64,000 bases of DNA, from the NCBI GenBank assembly GCA_965247635.1, contig CBDFHJ010000008.1, forward strand, positions 248,001-312,000. The letters are read 5' to 3'. Position 1 is the stretch's first letter; each line of letters starts with the position of its first letter. Position numbers and translations under genes: made by a program. Shown here one piece after another: positions 8,827-18,207 of this stretch. This DNA comes from CBDFHJ01 sp965247635 (GTDB taxonomy: Bacteria > Chloroflexota > Dehalococcoidia > Lucifugimonadales > Australimonadaceae). A model generated the notes under the pieces. It ran no database searches. It was given only the letters and a program-made list of their open reading frames with translations, and was not told the origin of the DNA.

Positions 8827-8964
8827 ACCTCCCTGGGCCTATGGAGCGGAGCCGAGTTGCCAGCTACTGGACGTTACGCCGCTCCTACCGTGCCGATGGT
8901 ACCAGCAATCGCCCGATCATGTGTAAGCTGGTCCCAGGGTAGCGGCGCCGCCGCAGAGGAAAGC

Positions 8965-9000
8965 AATGGCCCCGTCCGGACAAGCCGGAACGGGGCCATT
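8965..9000 (-). terminator. Hairpin terminator downstream of the first LigB-like gene
   Basis: AATGGCCCCGTCCGG and CCGGAACGGGGCCATT form a long stem with one bulged base around the loop ACAAG. It lies 17 bases beyond the stop of the minus-strand gene at 9018. No strong T run follows on the minus strand, so it may also simply protect the transcript end. Confidence 0.6.
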
Positions 9001-9017
9001 CACCGTAGCGAGCGTGA

Positions 9018-9968
9018 CTACTTCGCCGTTGTTGCTTCCGTGGGCCAGTAGGCCCAGCCCAGCCCCGTGACCGCGTGGTTGGCGGGCAGGTAGTCGATCA
9101 CCTCGGCACGGCTGCCCATCTCCTCCAGCGCGCCGGCCACGGTAATCCAGGCCCGGTCCTCCCCGGTTCCGCCGCGCATGGTCAACGAGTCGAAGGCGTA
9201 CATGGCCTTGGTGGCCTCCCCCTTGCCAGCGGCAATCTGGTCCAGGAACCAGCGGTCCAGCGGCGCGTCCACCCAGCCGGAGCGTGGCCCGCCGGGGTCG
9301 TGGGAGAGTCCGCCGGAGCCGTAGATGGCGATCCGGCGTGGGTCGTCCTTCAGCAGCCGCGCAAGCGCCCGGCCCAGCTCGTAGCAGCGCGCCGCCGATG
9401 GCGACGGCGGGTCGTACGTATTCTCGTACAGGATCACCGTCGGGATGTCCAGGTTGGGCATGAGCCACGGCGACGGGCGGATGAAGGCGTGAGGCAAGCC
9501 CCGCTCAGGGTTGCCTAGGTTCACCTGCTCGCTGCTGAAGGAGGCGTCAAACCCCTCTTCGGTTACCAGCTTGTTCAGCAGCCATTGGGAGGTCTCCACG
9601 TCCACCTTCAGGCGAACGATATCCTCCTCCGACACTGGCTGACCGAAGATGGCGTTGTGGCCCCACGTCGTGTCGCCCAGGTAGACCATGAAGCAGGCCT
9701 TGTTGCTGGAGTCGAACATCTCGTTCTGGTCGCCGCCGACGATGATGAGCAGCTCCGCGCCCGACTCGGCCAGCTTGTCCCGTAGGACCCCGAAGGAGTG
9801 GCCCACCCGCTTGATGTAGTTGTTGAGCACCTCGGGGGTCTCCTTGGCCGCCTCGGGCGGCTGAGGCGTCGTCCGCTTTAGCCGCTGGTACGTGTCCTCC
9901 CAAGCATCCGGTGTGAACAGGTTTATCGAGGGTGCATGCGAGGATGCCAGTCCTAGTACGATGGGCAT
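9018..9968 (-). CDS. LigB-family extradiol dioxygenase-like protein 1
   Basis: A 316-residue member of the class III extradiol dioxygenase (LigB) superfamily. It has ASSHAP near the N-terminus (equivalent to LigB metal ligand His12), the GGLSHDPGGPRSGWVD motif with the catalytic His, and a C-terminal TGLGWAYWP block. The second metal His, usually in a GxDH motif, is replaced: the sequence reads VGGDQNEMF. Classical ring cleavage is therefore doubtful, although aromatic catabolism remains the best family-based guess. The ATG at 9968 follows GGAGGT. A paralogue lies 39 bases upstream on the same strand, so they are probably cotranscribed. Confidence 0.82.
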   Translation of the reverse strand: MPIVLGLASSHAPSINLFTPDAWEDTYQRLKRTTPQPPEAAKETPEVLNNYIKRVGHSFGVLRDKLAESGAELLIIVGGDQNEMFDSSNKACFMVYLGDTTWGHNAIFGQPVSEEDIVRLKVDVETSQWLLNKLVTEEGFDASFSSEQVNLGNPERGLPHAFIRPSPWLMPNLDIPTVILYENTYDPPSPSAARCYELGRALARLLKDDPRRIAIYGSGGLSHDPGGPRSGWVDAPLDRWFLDQIAAGKGEATKAMYAFDSLTMRGGTGEDRAWITVAGALEEMGSRAEVIDYLPANHAVTGLGWAYWPTEATTAK

Positions 9969-10007
9969 AATGGGACCTCCGTTTTCCTGAGTTCGACCGC
10001 TGCTCGA

Positions 10008-11006
10008 TCAGGCCTGGGCGGAAGCGTTTCTCCGGCTTCGCCCTCCGCTGGCCGTTGTCCTTCTTACCGGCGCGGCGCCGGCGATGGGCCAGTAGGCAAA
10101 GCCGATGCCCGTGGCTGCCGAGTACACTACGATGTAGTCTATCACAGTGGCCTTGGTATCAAGCGCCTCGCACGCACCGGCAACCGCCGCCCACAGCCGC
10201 ATTTCCGCAACGCCTCCGTGCACGCTGTCCGACTCCACGTCGTACAACGGCCCCAGCGCGGCCCCCTTGCCCCGGGCCATGTGGTCCAGCATCCACCGGT
10301 CCAGGAGGTAATCGACCCACCCAGCACGGGGGCGATGATGGTCGTGGGACAGCCCGCCGATGGCTACCAGGGCCACCCGCTCAGGCCGCTCTTGTAGGAC
10401 TGCGCCCAGTGCCTGGCCAAAGGCGTAGCACCGGTGGCCGCTGGGCGCGGGGGGCACGTGCGCGTTCACGAAAATCGGCACCACCGGCACGTCCAGTTTT
10501 GGCGTGAGTGCCCGGACCCCTGCCACCAGCGAGGCGGGAGCGCCGTATTCGGGCGCCCCCAGCGGCCGGAACGTATGCAGGTGGTTCATGTCGAACTCAT
10601 GCTCGATGAGCTGCTGCTCGACGAACTGGGCCAGCTCCGGCGCGCACTTCAGCTGCACGATGTCATCCTCCGCCTTCTCACCCAGCCCCGAGTACCGCGT
10701 GCTTCCCCAGATCTCTTCCCCCATGAAGCTGGCGAACTGAGGGACCTGCACCTGCGAAAACACACGGCCCGAGTCGGTCACCAGCACCACCAGCGCGTCG
10801 GGCTTGTACGCCGCTAGCTGCCTGCAAAGCTCAGCGTACCCTGCCTCGATGGCCTTCCCGTGCCGCTGCACCACCTCCGCCGTTTCCTCCTCCAGCTCGT
10901 TCGGCAAGGGTGCGTTGCCCACCAGCCACTGGTGGATCTTGGGCCATTCTTCGGTGCCGCGGAGCACGGGTGGTGAATAGGAAGCTGCAATTCCAAGGCC
11001 GAGCAT
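10008..11006 (-). CDS. LigB-family extradiol dioxygenase-like protein 2
   Basis: A paralogue of the neighbouring LigB-like protein (332 aa from the ATG at 11006, which follows GGAGGAG; the frame is open further upstream without a ribosome site). Conserved blocks include AIGGLSHDHHRPRAGWVD and ATGIGFAYWP. Both N-terminal metal histidines appear lost: the ASSHAP position reads AASYSPP and the GxDH position reads VTDSGRVF. It is therefore unlikely to bind iron as LigB does and could be a structural partner of protein 1, as in two-subunit members of the family. That pairing is inference from adjacency. Confidence 0.8.
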   Translation of the reverse strand: MLGLGIAASYSPPVLRGTEEWPKIHQWLVGNAPLPNELEEETAEVVQRHGKAIEAGYAELCRQLAAYKPDALVVLVTDSGRVFSQVQVPQFASFMGEEIWGSTRYSGLGEKAEDDIVQLKCAPELAQFVEQQLIEHEFDMNHLHTFRPLGAPEYGAPASLVAGVRALTPKLDVPVVPIFVNAHVPPAPSGHRCYAFGQALGAVLQERPERVALVAIGGLSHDHHRPRAGWVDYLLDRWMLDHMARGKGAALGPLYDVESDSVHGGVAEMRLWAAVAGACEALDTKATVIDYIVVYSAATGIGFAYWPIAGAAPVRRTTASGGRSRRNASAQA

Positions 11007-11019
11007 AGGTGTCTCCTCC

Positions 11020-11061
11020 GTAGCGGCCACCGTAATGTGCGTAGCGGCCACCGTAATGTGC
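11020..11061 (+). repeat. Perfect 21-bp tandem duplication upstream of LigB-like gene 2
   Basis: The unit starting GTAGCGGCCACCGTAATG occurs twice with no difference, just upstream of the ribosome site of the minus-strand gene that starts at 11006. It lies between that gene and the end of the 5'-nucleotidase gene, so it could affect the leader or promoter. Perfect identity suggests a recent duplication. Confidence 0.9.
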
Positions 11062-11136
11062 GCCAAGAAGGGCATGTGGCCGTCGCCGAGCAAGAATAGC
11101 AGACCTGGGTTACCGCCGGAAGCCGTACCGCCAGGC

Positions 11137-12051
11137 CTATCCTTTCTTGTCCTTGCCTCTCGTAGAAAAACTGACCACGTGGGCCGAAGGGGTGGAGGCT
11201 GCTGCGTCGCCCAGGTGGACTGGCTGGTCGTCGAAGTAGATGTGGGGTTTGAAAGCCTGTAGCGCTTTCGTTTTGTTCATTCCGCTCAGGAAGAACGACT
11301 CGTTGACGGTGACGCCCCACGATCGGAGCGTCTTGATGAACCGCAGGTGGGCCGGTGCGCCGCGTGAGGTGACCAAAGCCGTCCGGATAGGGCACTCTCT
11401 GGCGGGGAACCGTTGCTGAATGGAGCCGATCGCCTGGAGCAGGCCCTTGAACGGACCGGGGTTCATGGGCGTGTCCTCCATGGCCCGCTCATGCGCGTTG
11501 AACGCTTCCAACCCCTCGTCCTGGTAGATACGTTCCGATTCATCGCCGAAGAGCACCGCGTCGCCATCGAAGGCGATGCGTACCTCGCTGACGTCCTCCG
11601 CCAAGGTCGTCGGTGGCGGGTAGGCCCGGCCCGCCGCGAATCCCGCCGCCAGAGCCGCGCTGACGTCGTCTTGGTGTGCCGACAGGAACAGGTCGCAGGA
11701 GAAGGTGTCGAGGTAGTGGTACGGGTCGCTGCCGTCGGTAAACGCCATCCGTGAGATGGACAGCTTGTGGGCTTCGATGGAGTTGATGATACGCAGGCCC
11801 GACTCCGCGTCATTGCGGGTGAGCAGCACCACCTCCACCATCGGCTCATGGACCCGCACGTTGATGGCCAGCAGCGCCTGGACCAGCGGGTAGCCCGTCC
11901 CCGGTTTCAGCGGCACGTCCTCGCGCTTTAGCTGGTATTCGCGGTACGCCGCTAGCCCTTGGCGCTCGTAGATACGGTGCGCCTCGTCCAGGTCGAAGAG
12001 CGCCCGCGACGTGATCGCCACCACCAGCTTATCGTCAAGGGTATCTGGCAT
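11137..12051 (-). CDS. Cytosolic 5'-nucleotidase (NT5C1-like, 5-nucleotidase family)
   Basis: The 304-residue product matches the 5-nucleotidase family related to animal cytosolic 5'-nucleotidase I. It shows VVAITSRALFDLDEAH, EVVLLTRNDAESGLR, RIAFDGDAVLFGDESE with the HAD-type Asp-x-Asp, IRTALVTSRGAPAH, and HIYFDDQPVH at the end. It should dephosphorylate nucleoside 5'-monophosphates such as AMP in the cytoplasm. The ATG at 12051 follows GGAGGT by ten bases. It lies upstream of the two LigB-like genes on the same strand, with a 130-base gap, so a shared transcript is possible but uncertain. Confidence 0.88.
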   Translation of the reverse strand: MPDTLDDKLVVAITSRALFDLDEAHRIYERQGLAAYREYQLKREDVPLKPGTGYPLVQALLAINVRVHEPMVEVVLLTRNDAESGLRIINSIEAHKLSISRMAFTDGSDPYHYLDTFSCDLFLSAHQDDVSAALAAGFAAGRAYPPPTTLAEDVSEVRIAFDGDAVLFGDESERIYQDEGLEAFNAHERAMEDTPMNPGPFKGLLQAIGSIQQRFPARECPIRTALVTSRGAPAHLRFIKTLRSWGVTVNESFFLSGMNKTKALQAFKPHIYFDDQPVHLGDAAASTPSAHVVSFSTRGKDKKG

Positions 12052-12194
12052 CGGCCGCCTTACCTCCAGTATAGCGGGCCGGGCACGGCTGGGTCAGGGC
12101 ACCTTGTCTCTCACCACGACGAGTTCTCGACCAGGCGGTGCATCCGCCAGCCCACCACAAGCTGAGCCTATCGTATTCCGCTGGTATTCGTGCC

Positions 12195-12222
12195 TTAGAC
12201 ACCGCGTATCAAGGGGTATAAT
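12195..12222 (+). promoter_or_regulatory. Possible promoter with consensus TATAAT
   Basis: A perfect TATAAT (12217-12222) has TTAGAC 16 bases upstream. It points at the membrane-protein remnant that begins near 12256. The -35 match is only moderate. Confidence 0.45.
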
Positions 12223-12255
12223 CGAGGCGCCTTTGCCTTTTCGTGGAGGTAGGCT

Positions 12256-12474
12256 AATATTTTCCTCGGCGTCGGCGTAGCGTTCAGCAAGGTTTACCCA
12301 TCCTGGCTTGGGTGGTTCATTGCTTTGGTAGGAGTCCTTGGTGCCGCCACCGGGTTTGGCGTCGGCGTGGCTGGGACCAACGACGCTTACCTGGTGGCCT
12401 TTATCGCTTCGCTCGCTCTCACCAGTGTGTGGGCGTTGCTCATGGGCGTCTGGACTGCCCGCAAGGCGTGGTAA
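12256..12474 (+). pseudogene. Membrane-protein C-terminal remnant or gene with AUU start
   Basis: A 73-codon open frame encodes two hydrophobic helices (WLGWFIALVGVLGAATGFG and YLVAFIASLALTSVWALLMG) and ends ARKAW. It has no ATG, GTG or TTG start; a TAG lies just upstream. It resembles the C-terminal part of longer polytopic proteins of DUF4386 type. Yet a TATAAT box and GGAGGT (12245-12250) are placed as if to serve an ATT codon at 12259. I favour a decayed fragment, with AUU initiation as the alternative. Confidence 0.5.
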
Positions 12475-12533
12475 GCTAAGCCACCCGGCGTAGCTGGGCC
12501 ATCTGCTTAGCGGCCGCGCGGTAAGGGAGCGCC

Positions 12534-12752
12534 GTGGAAGAGATCATCACCATCGCCGACATGAACGAGGTCTACTCGGTCACCGACGAGCTTGGGATCG
12601 ACCGAGAGACCATCCGGGTGGAGCTTACCAAGGAGGACCCAGGCTCCGTTCAGCGCGGCGCGGGCGGCACCACCGAGATCGTGCTGCCGCTGACGACACC
12701 CCTCGCGGAGTGGCTGCCCACGCTGCGGGCCGAGGTCGAGCGGCTCCTGTAA
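12534..12752 (+). CDS. Small hypothetical protein (72 aa)
   Basis: A short acidic protein of unknown function starting at GTG 12534 behind GGGAG. It has an alternating strand/helix look (EEIITIADMNEVYSVTDEL, then TEIVLPLTTP and a helical end). Codon use is like that of the neighbouring genes. It converges on the 102-residue unknown gene on the other strand with only 20 bases between stops. Confidence 0.5.
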   Translation: MEEIITIADMNEVYSVTDELGIDRETIRVELTKEDPGSVQRGAGGTTEIVLPLTTPLAEWLPTLRAEVERLL

Positions 12753-12772
12753 TGCGCGCCGTCGCCAAGCGG

Positions 12773-13081
12773 CTACCCATCCCCAACGGGTGGACCGGGC
12801 AGTAGCTCCGCCAACGCCGCGATCACCCACTCGGCCTCCTCCATTGAAAGCGCGAACGGCTTTCGGCTGGTGGACGGCACCGTAATGTAGTAGCGGAAGC
12901 TCTCCCATACCCGCTCGGCGTCCACGCTGGCCGGCGACCGTAGGAGGGCGGGAAAGTACTGCCGAAAGAACCGGTCCAGCATCTGCCACCGCGACGCCTC
13001 GTCTGGAACGAGGCCCGCCAGGGCGGCGTCCGCTCGGCGCAGCAGCGCGTCCGGTGGTGTCTCGCTGCGTTCCTCTGCCAT
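12773..13081 (-). CDS. Small hypothetical protein (102 aa)
   Basis: Function unknown. The protein is largely alpha-helical, with RRADAALAGLVPDEASRWQM, RFFRQYFPALL and MEEAEWVIAALAELL segments and no membrane helix. The ATG at 13081 follows GAGAGAGGT at good spacing. It stands alone between convergent and divergent neighbours. Confidence 0.6.
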   Translation of the reverse strand: MAEERSETPPDALLRRADAALAGLVPDEASRWQMLDRFFRQYFPALLRSPASVDAERVWESFRYYITVPSTSRKPFALSMEEAEWVIAALAELLPGPPVGDG

Positions 13082-13187
13082 CGCACCTCTCTCGACAGAC
13101 GGCTCCCATCATACGTCAGCCGTGGAAACCCTCCCTGTGGTAACCTTCTCCTCTGCGAACGACTACCTCGACCGACAGGAGGAAAGT

Positions 13188-13595
13188 ATGAGCATCAGCC
13201 ATCAGGAAGCTAGGCGCATTCTCGACGCGGCCATCGCCAAGGCGGACGAGCTAGGGATCAAGGTCGGCATCTCCGTCGTTGACGACCACGCCGACTTGGT
13301 CGCGTCCATCGTCATGGGAGGCGCCGGGTTCCTCTTTCTCCCGCAGGCCTCCATGGGCAAGGCCATGGCCACCGTGGTCTGGAGAGGACAGCTCAGCGGC
13401 GCGCTCAACGAGCGGGCTGGCGCCCCCATGTTCCAGGCCGTGAACGCGATGTACAACAACAAGCTGGTCTACCAACAGGGCGCCGTGCCCCTCAAGCGGG
13501 GCGATGAGCTTATCGGCGCGGTGGGTGCGGGTGGCGCCTCCCCGCAGCAGGACGAAGAGGTCGCCGCCGCGGGCGCCGCAGCCCTCGAGGGTTAG
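13188..13595 (+). CDS. GlcG/HbpS-family protein
   Basis: The 135-residue product belongs to the GlcG/HbpS (DUF336) family, small cytoplasmic or exported proteins, some of which bind haem or cobalamin. It has the family opening ARRILDAAIAKADELGIKV, ISVVDDHADLVA, the KAMATVVWRG segment, and GDELIGAVGAGGASPQQDEE at the end. The ATG at 13188 follows AGGAGG; the frame is open further upstream without a ribosome site. No glycolate operon surrounds it, so its ligand is unknown. Confidence 0.85.
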   Translation: MSISHQEARRILDAAIAKADELGIKVGISVVDDHADLVASIVMGGAGFLFLPQASMGKAMATVVWRGQLSGALNERAGAPMFQAVNAMYNNKLVYQQGAVPLKRGDELIGAVGAGGASPQQDEEVAAAGAAALEG

Positions 13596-13624
13596 GCGGT
13601 CCTGGGATCCAGCTTTCTGGAACG

Positions 13625-13690
13625 CTCTCCCTTTGAAGCATTGTCATTCCGAGCTGTCGGAAACGGAGCAAGGAATCTCGTCTTCATTGA
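13625..13690 (+). repeat. Dispersed repeat of the GTCATTCCGAG type
   Basis: The gap between the GlcG-like and VOC genes holds TGTCATTCCGAGCTGTCGG followed by GGAATCTCGTC. Related words occur at 41211-41280 and 57655-57730, all between genes. Confidence 0.5.
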
Positions 13691-13812
13691 CTTAATCGGA
13701 GAAGGGTAGACTGAGGGTGACGGCGCGCGTAATGGCGTCTGTCGCACCAGACGTGCCCACTGCCGCATCCTACCTGATAGCATGGATACCACGTCCCGTA
13801 GGAGGAGACGCG

Positions 13813-14337
13813 ATGGAGGTCCGCGGAATCAACCACCTGGCCCTGGTCACCGGCGACATGGATGCCACGGTCCGGTTCTACCGAAACGCGCTAGGCATGG
13901 AGGTGGTGGCCACCACGGGCAACCGGCCCGACTCATATCCCTTCCGCCACTATTTCTTCAAGCTGGGCCCGCATACCACCTTGGCCTTCTTCGAATGGCC
14001 GGAAATGATGGAGCCCTTTCACAAGCCCGCCGGCCTGCCCGCCAAGGGCCGTTGGCAGTTCGACCACCTCTCCTTCGACGTGGAGGACGAAAGCGCGCTG
14101 TTGACATTGCGCGGCCGGCTGGAGGCCCACGACGTCGAGGTCACGCCGGTGGTTGACCACGACTTCATTCAGTCCATCTACTTCACCGACCCTAACGGCA
14201 TCGCCCTGGAGGCCAGCTATTGGGTCAAGGATGCCACCGAGGGAGCGCCCGACCAGAGCGACGCCTTCCTATTCGGCGACCCCGACCCGGTCCCGGCGCT
14301 GCAGGAGCGGCTGCCGTCGCAATCGCCCACTCGCTGA
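13813..14337 (+). CDS. VOC-superfamily (glyoxalase/dioxygenase) protein
   Basis: A 174-residue vicinal-oxygen-chelate fold protein with two beta-alpha-beta-beta-beta units: GINHLALVTGDMDATVRFYRN starts the first (metal-ligand His in NHLA), and DHLSFDVEDE the second (His), ending with YFTDPNGIALEASYW carrying the metal Glu. Such proteins act as lyases, epimerases or ring-cleaving dioxygenases; the substrate is not evident. The ATG at 13813 follows GGAGGAG, favouring it over the upstream in-frame start at 13717. Confidence 0.85.
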   Translation: MEVRGINHLALVTGDMDATVRFYRNALGMEVVATTGNRPDSYPFRHYFFKLGPHTTLAFFEWPEMMEPFHKPAGLPAKGRWQFDHLSFDVEDESALLTLRGRLEAHDVEVTPVVDHDFIQSIYFTDPNGIALEASYWVKDATEGAPDQSDAFLFGDPDPVPALQERLPSQSPTR

Positions 14338-14392
14338 TTGGTCTCGCTGAGCGACCCCACCAAGCGCTCTAACGGGGCGGACCCCGTGGCGT

Positions 14393-17300
14393 TTACGGCT
14401 CCGCCAGGGCGAAGACATCCGTCCCCTGGAAGAGCACCTGCCGGGCATATGCTATTGGCTGACCGAAGGTGTCCTCGCCCGTGACCACCAGCGTCACCAC
14501 TATCGTGTCACTGGGGTTAGGGTCAACGTTTAGGAAGTCCGCGTTAAGGGCCATCACGTCATAGCTGTAAGAGAACTCCCCGTCCTGGGCCGACAGCGGA
14601 CCGCTTTCCAGCACCGTGCCCGTCATGTTGGTGGTGTAATGGACGGCAGTATCTGTAAGGTCAGATGGTAGATCACCGTTGATAGTGAAGCCGTAATTCC
14701 CATCAAAACGGGTTTGTCGAGTAAGTTCAGCTCCCGTACGTGCTGTGTCGATGGTGAGGAGGTTGGCGGAACCCTCAGGGCCCACGTAGAAGACGTATGA
14801 CCCGTCGCTAGTCCCGAGAACGCCGCCTGTCGGGAACGGCTCCTCCACTTGGCCGGCCGAGGTCATTCCGTCGTGGGTGACGCGCACGTTCACCGTGTAG
14901 ATACCTGGTTCGGTCACCACGAAATCATCGTCGGAGTCGTAGAGGTAGCCGATCTTGTTGGCCCTGCCCTCCAATGCTACGGTCCCACCGCTTGGGGTGG
15001 TGACCGTGGCCTCCGCCAAGGACGGAAGGGTGGGCCACATGGCTCCGCTGAAAGAGAAGGTGTCCCCCACTTCCAGCACGCTACCAGGCATCACACCTAC
15101 GGGCGTCAAGAAGGTGTCGACCTCCTGCCCCTTGATGGTCAGGATTGGCCCGCCGCTGGGGCCTCCCGCCGCCCCCTGGAACGGAGGAAAGACACGCTGG
15201 TTAAGGGGAGTGCCCGCGGGGATCATCACGGCCATGGACCCGTAGATGGCGTACTCGTTCACGCCGGAGTCCGCGTCTCGGTAGACGACGCCTCCATACT
15301 GAAGCTTGATATCACCGGGCCGATCCCCATCGTTACCGTTCCCAAGCTGTCCGTTGTACGGATCGCCGAGCTGCCAGTAGGACCGCTGCACGTCGCCCGT
15401 ACCAATAAAGCTTCGGATCGTGACTCCGGGCCGCTGAACGCTGGTATAGAAGTAGGCCAACTCATCGGCGATCTCTGGATATTGCACCCCTGGGTATTCC
15501 CCTGGTTGGATTCTTGGAAACAGGACCTCCATCTCGCCCGTTGCCTCTTTCCTTTGGTTCCGAGGCTCTTCTCCAAGGTTGGTGACCCCCTCGGGGTCAT
15601 GGACGGTAATAAAAGGGGGCGATGGCCACTCCGGCGTCCGAGGCCCACGCTATGTCTCCGGTGTGGTACGGGTAAAAGAGCTGGATGCTCGTCCCAGGTT
15701 CCTCTCCCGTCTGTCCTGGTGGATCAATGTTCTGCGCGAAGAACCACGGGGGAGTATCCTCCAGCTCCTGGCCTGGCAGCCTGAGACCCCGCCTCCCGTG
15801 GGCGACCAAGGTGGTGTCTGGGGTCTCCACTACCGATGTACCCCTCTCGGCTCCCATCCACAGGACACCCGACGAGTCGGTATAGCTGGCGGTGATGTCC
15901 ACTACGTACTCACCTGGCGCCGTAATGGCGAGCTGCTCGGCATCGGTACCTGGGTGGAAGTAACCGAACGCGTTGGCTTCGCCGGTAACGGTCGTCGAGA
16001 GCACGTCCCCGGCGCTCGAATTGGGGAAGAGCTTGAGGACAATTTCTACGTCCGCCGGCACACCCGGCCTCACGTGGACCACTGGGGACATCACGTCGCC
16101 CACCTCGAAGGGTGTGTTCAGGAAAGTACCAAGGTCCAGGTCGAGCGTTTCGGCGACATAGACGTCGTAGCTGCCCCCACCCCTGTAGGTGGTGCCGGTG
16201 GCGTCCTGAATCCAGCCCTCCATGGTGACAAGGTACTGACCATACTCGTCGAACTGGTACTCGAAGGATGGGTCCAACGTAGTTAGTTCGTAGAGGGTTA
16301 GTAGCGAAGTTGGGCCGAAAAACCTCTCCTGGTTCAGAGCTTTTTTAGCGCGTCCAGAACGGAAGGGGGCTGTCCCCAGGTCGTCGGTCATTCCGTCAGG
16401 GCGGGTCACGGTGACGTGCAGCTCGCCTGAAGGGAAGAGGAAAGAGACGAGAGGCGGAGCCAGCCTGTCAGGCCCGCCTATTAGATATCCAACGGTGGGC
16501 AGGAAGGGCTCCAGCCGGTAGGACAGGGGTTCCCCTGACTGAGGGTCATCCTTCGGGATGATGAACTTGTCGGCGTTGAAGGCAACCTTGGTCCCCAGCT
16601 CGAAGGTGCCCTCGTCCTCTCGGGCAACGGCGCCCCGAGTGCCGTTGCTTGAGGTATTAGCCAGGAGCATCCAAGGGATTGTGGGATCTGTCGCCACACC
16701 GATTCGGAAGGCTGGCAAGAGGGTCTGAGTGGCCGCGCTGCGCAGCAACAGTCCTTCTTCATTCCCGATAGGAGGTATATCGGAGCGCCCTTCCGCCCAT
16801 AGCGAACTAGGCATCCAATCGATTTTGCCAACGTAGCAGCCTGATGGCAGCCACTCTGGGATAGCGTAGGAAAAAGTGGCCCTGACGCCGACCGCAGTGC
16901 CGACCCGCTCAGGGCTCTGGAGAACTGTTTCAAATAGACGGGGGTGCCCCTCGTAGCCACTTCGAGAGAAGATGGGTAGTCCCGTAGGCGCCATGAGTAC
17001 GGGCACTAGAGTGGCTTGGATCGGCTTTCCCTCGGCATCACTGATGCGGGAAAAGGTCAGTTGAGGTTGGGATCGAAGGATCTCCCCGCTCAGATCCACG
17101 TCCAGCGTTTCATCGATGTTGGGAGAGGTGTAGGTCAAGTCGATGGCGTATTCGATAGTTTGCCCTTGCTGGAAGCTCCAGCCGTTCTGGACTCCCTCCG
17201 CGACCCAGTAACCCGTTCCGAACCGGTCTGGCGCAGCCGTGGTGAAGGGGATCTCCGTGGGCGATAGCGGCGTTTTCGGGTTTATGGTGATCTGAAGCAC

Positions 17301-17957
17301 GGGGCTCCCCTGCCACCATGCCTGGGCATTATCGTCGCCATAGCTGATAGCAACTGTCGACGCGTCAGGGGCCAGCACTCGTGCCTCAAAACTACCGTCT
17401 GACGCTGAAGTCGTTTCGATGCTCGCACCTGTTTGCAGGCTCTGCAGAAAGACGGTGTAGCTCCCCGGCACCGCGCCTGCGGTTCCGTGCACCGTCACCA
17501 TGTCGTCGGCGTCCACCGCGGAGAAGGTGATTTTGTTCAAGTCTGGTGGCGTGTAGAGCGGCTCACCGACAGGAGGCTGCAGTGAAGCCACAGTTACCGC
17601 TGGCCTTACGCCCGGCTGAGGGAGTGAAGGAGGAGTTGGTGTGGGCGATGGTGTCGGCGTGGGCGATGGTGTTGCTTTTACAGTAGCCTCAGGCGTAGGG
17701 GTCTGCGTGGGAGTAGCAGTGGCAGAAGGCGTGCTCGTCGGCGTGGCAGTCGGCGTGGGCGTCGGTGTTGAGGTGGGCTCGGACGTAGGGGTCTGCGTGG
17801 GAGTAGCGGTGGCAGAAGAGGCGCCCGTTGAGGTGGCGGTTGGCGTGGCTTCAGACCCGGTGCAGGCCAGTAGCAATAGCGTGGCCCCTGCCAAGGCAGT
17901 CCACCACCAGGCCCATCGCGTTCCCCCTGCTGCCCTCGTGGCCCTAGTCACCCTCAT
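14393..17957 (-). pseudogene. Secreted beta-rich lipoprotein, copy 2 (frameshifted)
   Basis: The ATG at 17957 (after AAGGAGG) begins a lipoprotein signal ending LLLLAC (Cys32), followed by a Thr/Pro linker to about residue 110 and several beta-rich, Ig-like segments. The first frame stops at 15597, just after GDIAWASDAGVAIA; the other frame carries on from FITVHDPEG to the stop at 14393. The two meet at a homopolymer block (15611-15619, A4G5 on the + strand). Removing one base joins them into about 1,190 residues. The distal part matches copy 1 at 261-1640. The likely role is cell-surface structure or binding. It may be a consensus error, since both copies break at the same junction. Confidence 0.85.
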
Positions 17958-18123
17958 GGGAGCCTCCTTGTGTTTGGTCGGTCATCCCCATAGACTCCCG
18001 CGCAGTCTAGCACCCAGGAGGAGGGCATGAGGCCGAGGCGGTCGAGCATCGTGTGCCCACCCTCGTCTCAAGGCCTTAAGCTCGTGCCCGCGGGTTAACC
18101 GATCAAGTCTCGGCAGATAAGAA

Positions 18124-18154
18124 GGCCCCCTTCACAAGTGTTGTGAAGGGGGCC
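18124..18154 (-). terminator. Perfect 14-bp hairpin after the SRPBCC gene
   Basis: GGCCCCCTTCACAA pairs exactly with TTGTGAAGGGGGCC around a GTG loop. It lies about 55 bases past the stop of the minus-strand gene at 18208, and a T-rich run (TTCTTATC) follows on that strand. Confidence 0.75.
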
Positions 18155-18207
18155 AACGCCATCACTGAATCCGATAGCCACGGGCGGGACCTATCCAGCC
18201 CTGGCCG

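Noticed and set aside
15611..15619. Programmed ribosomal frameshift in copy 2 of the surface protein
   Set aside because: The shift needed is +1 or -2, and the block does not form a known +1 slippery site; a one-base indel is simpler.
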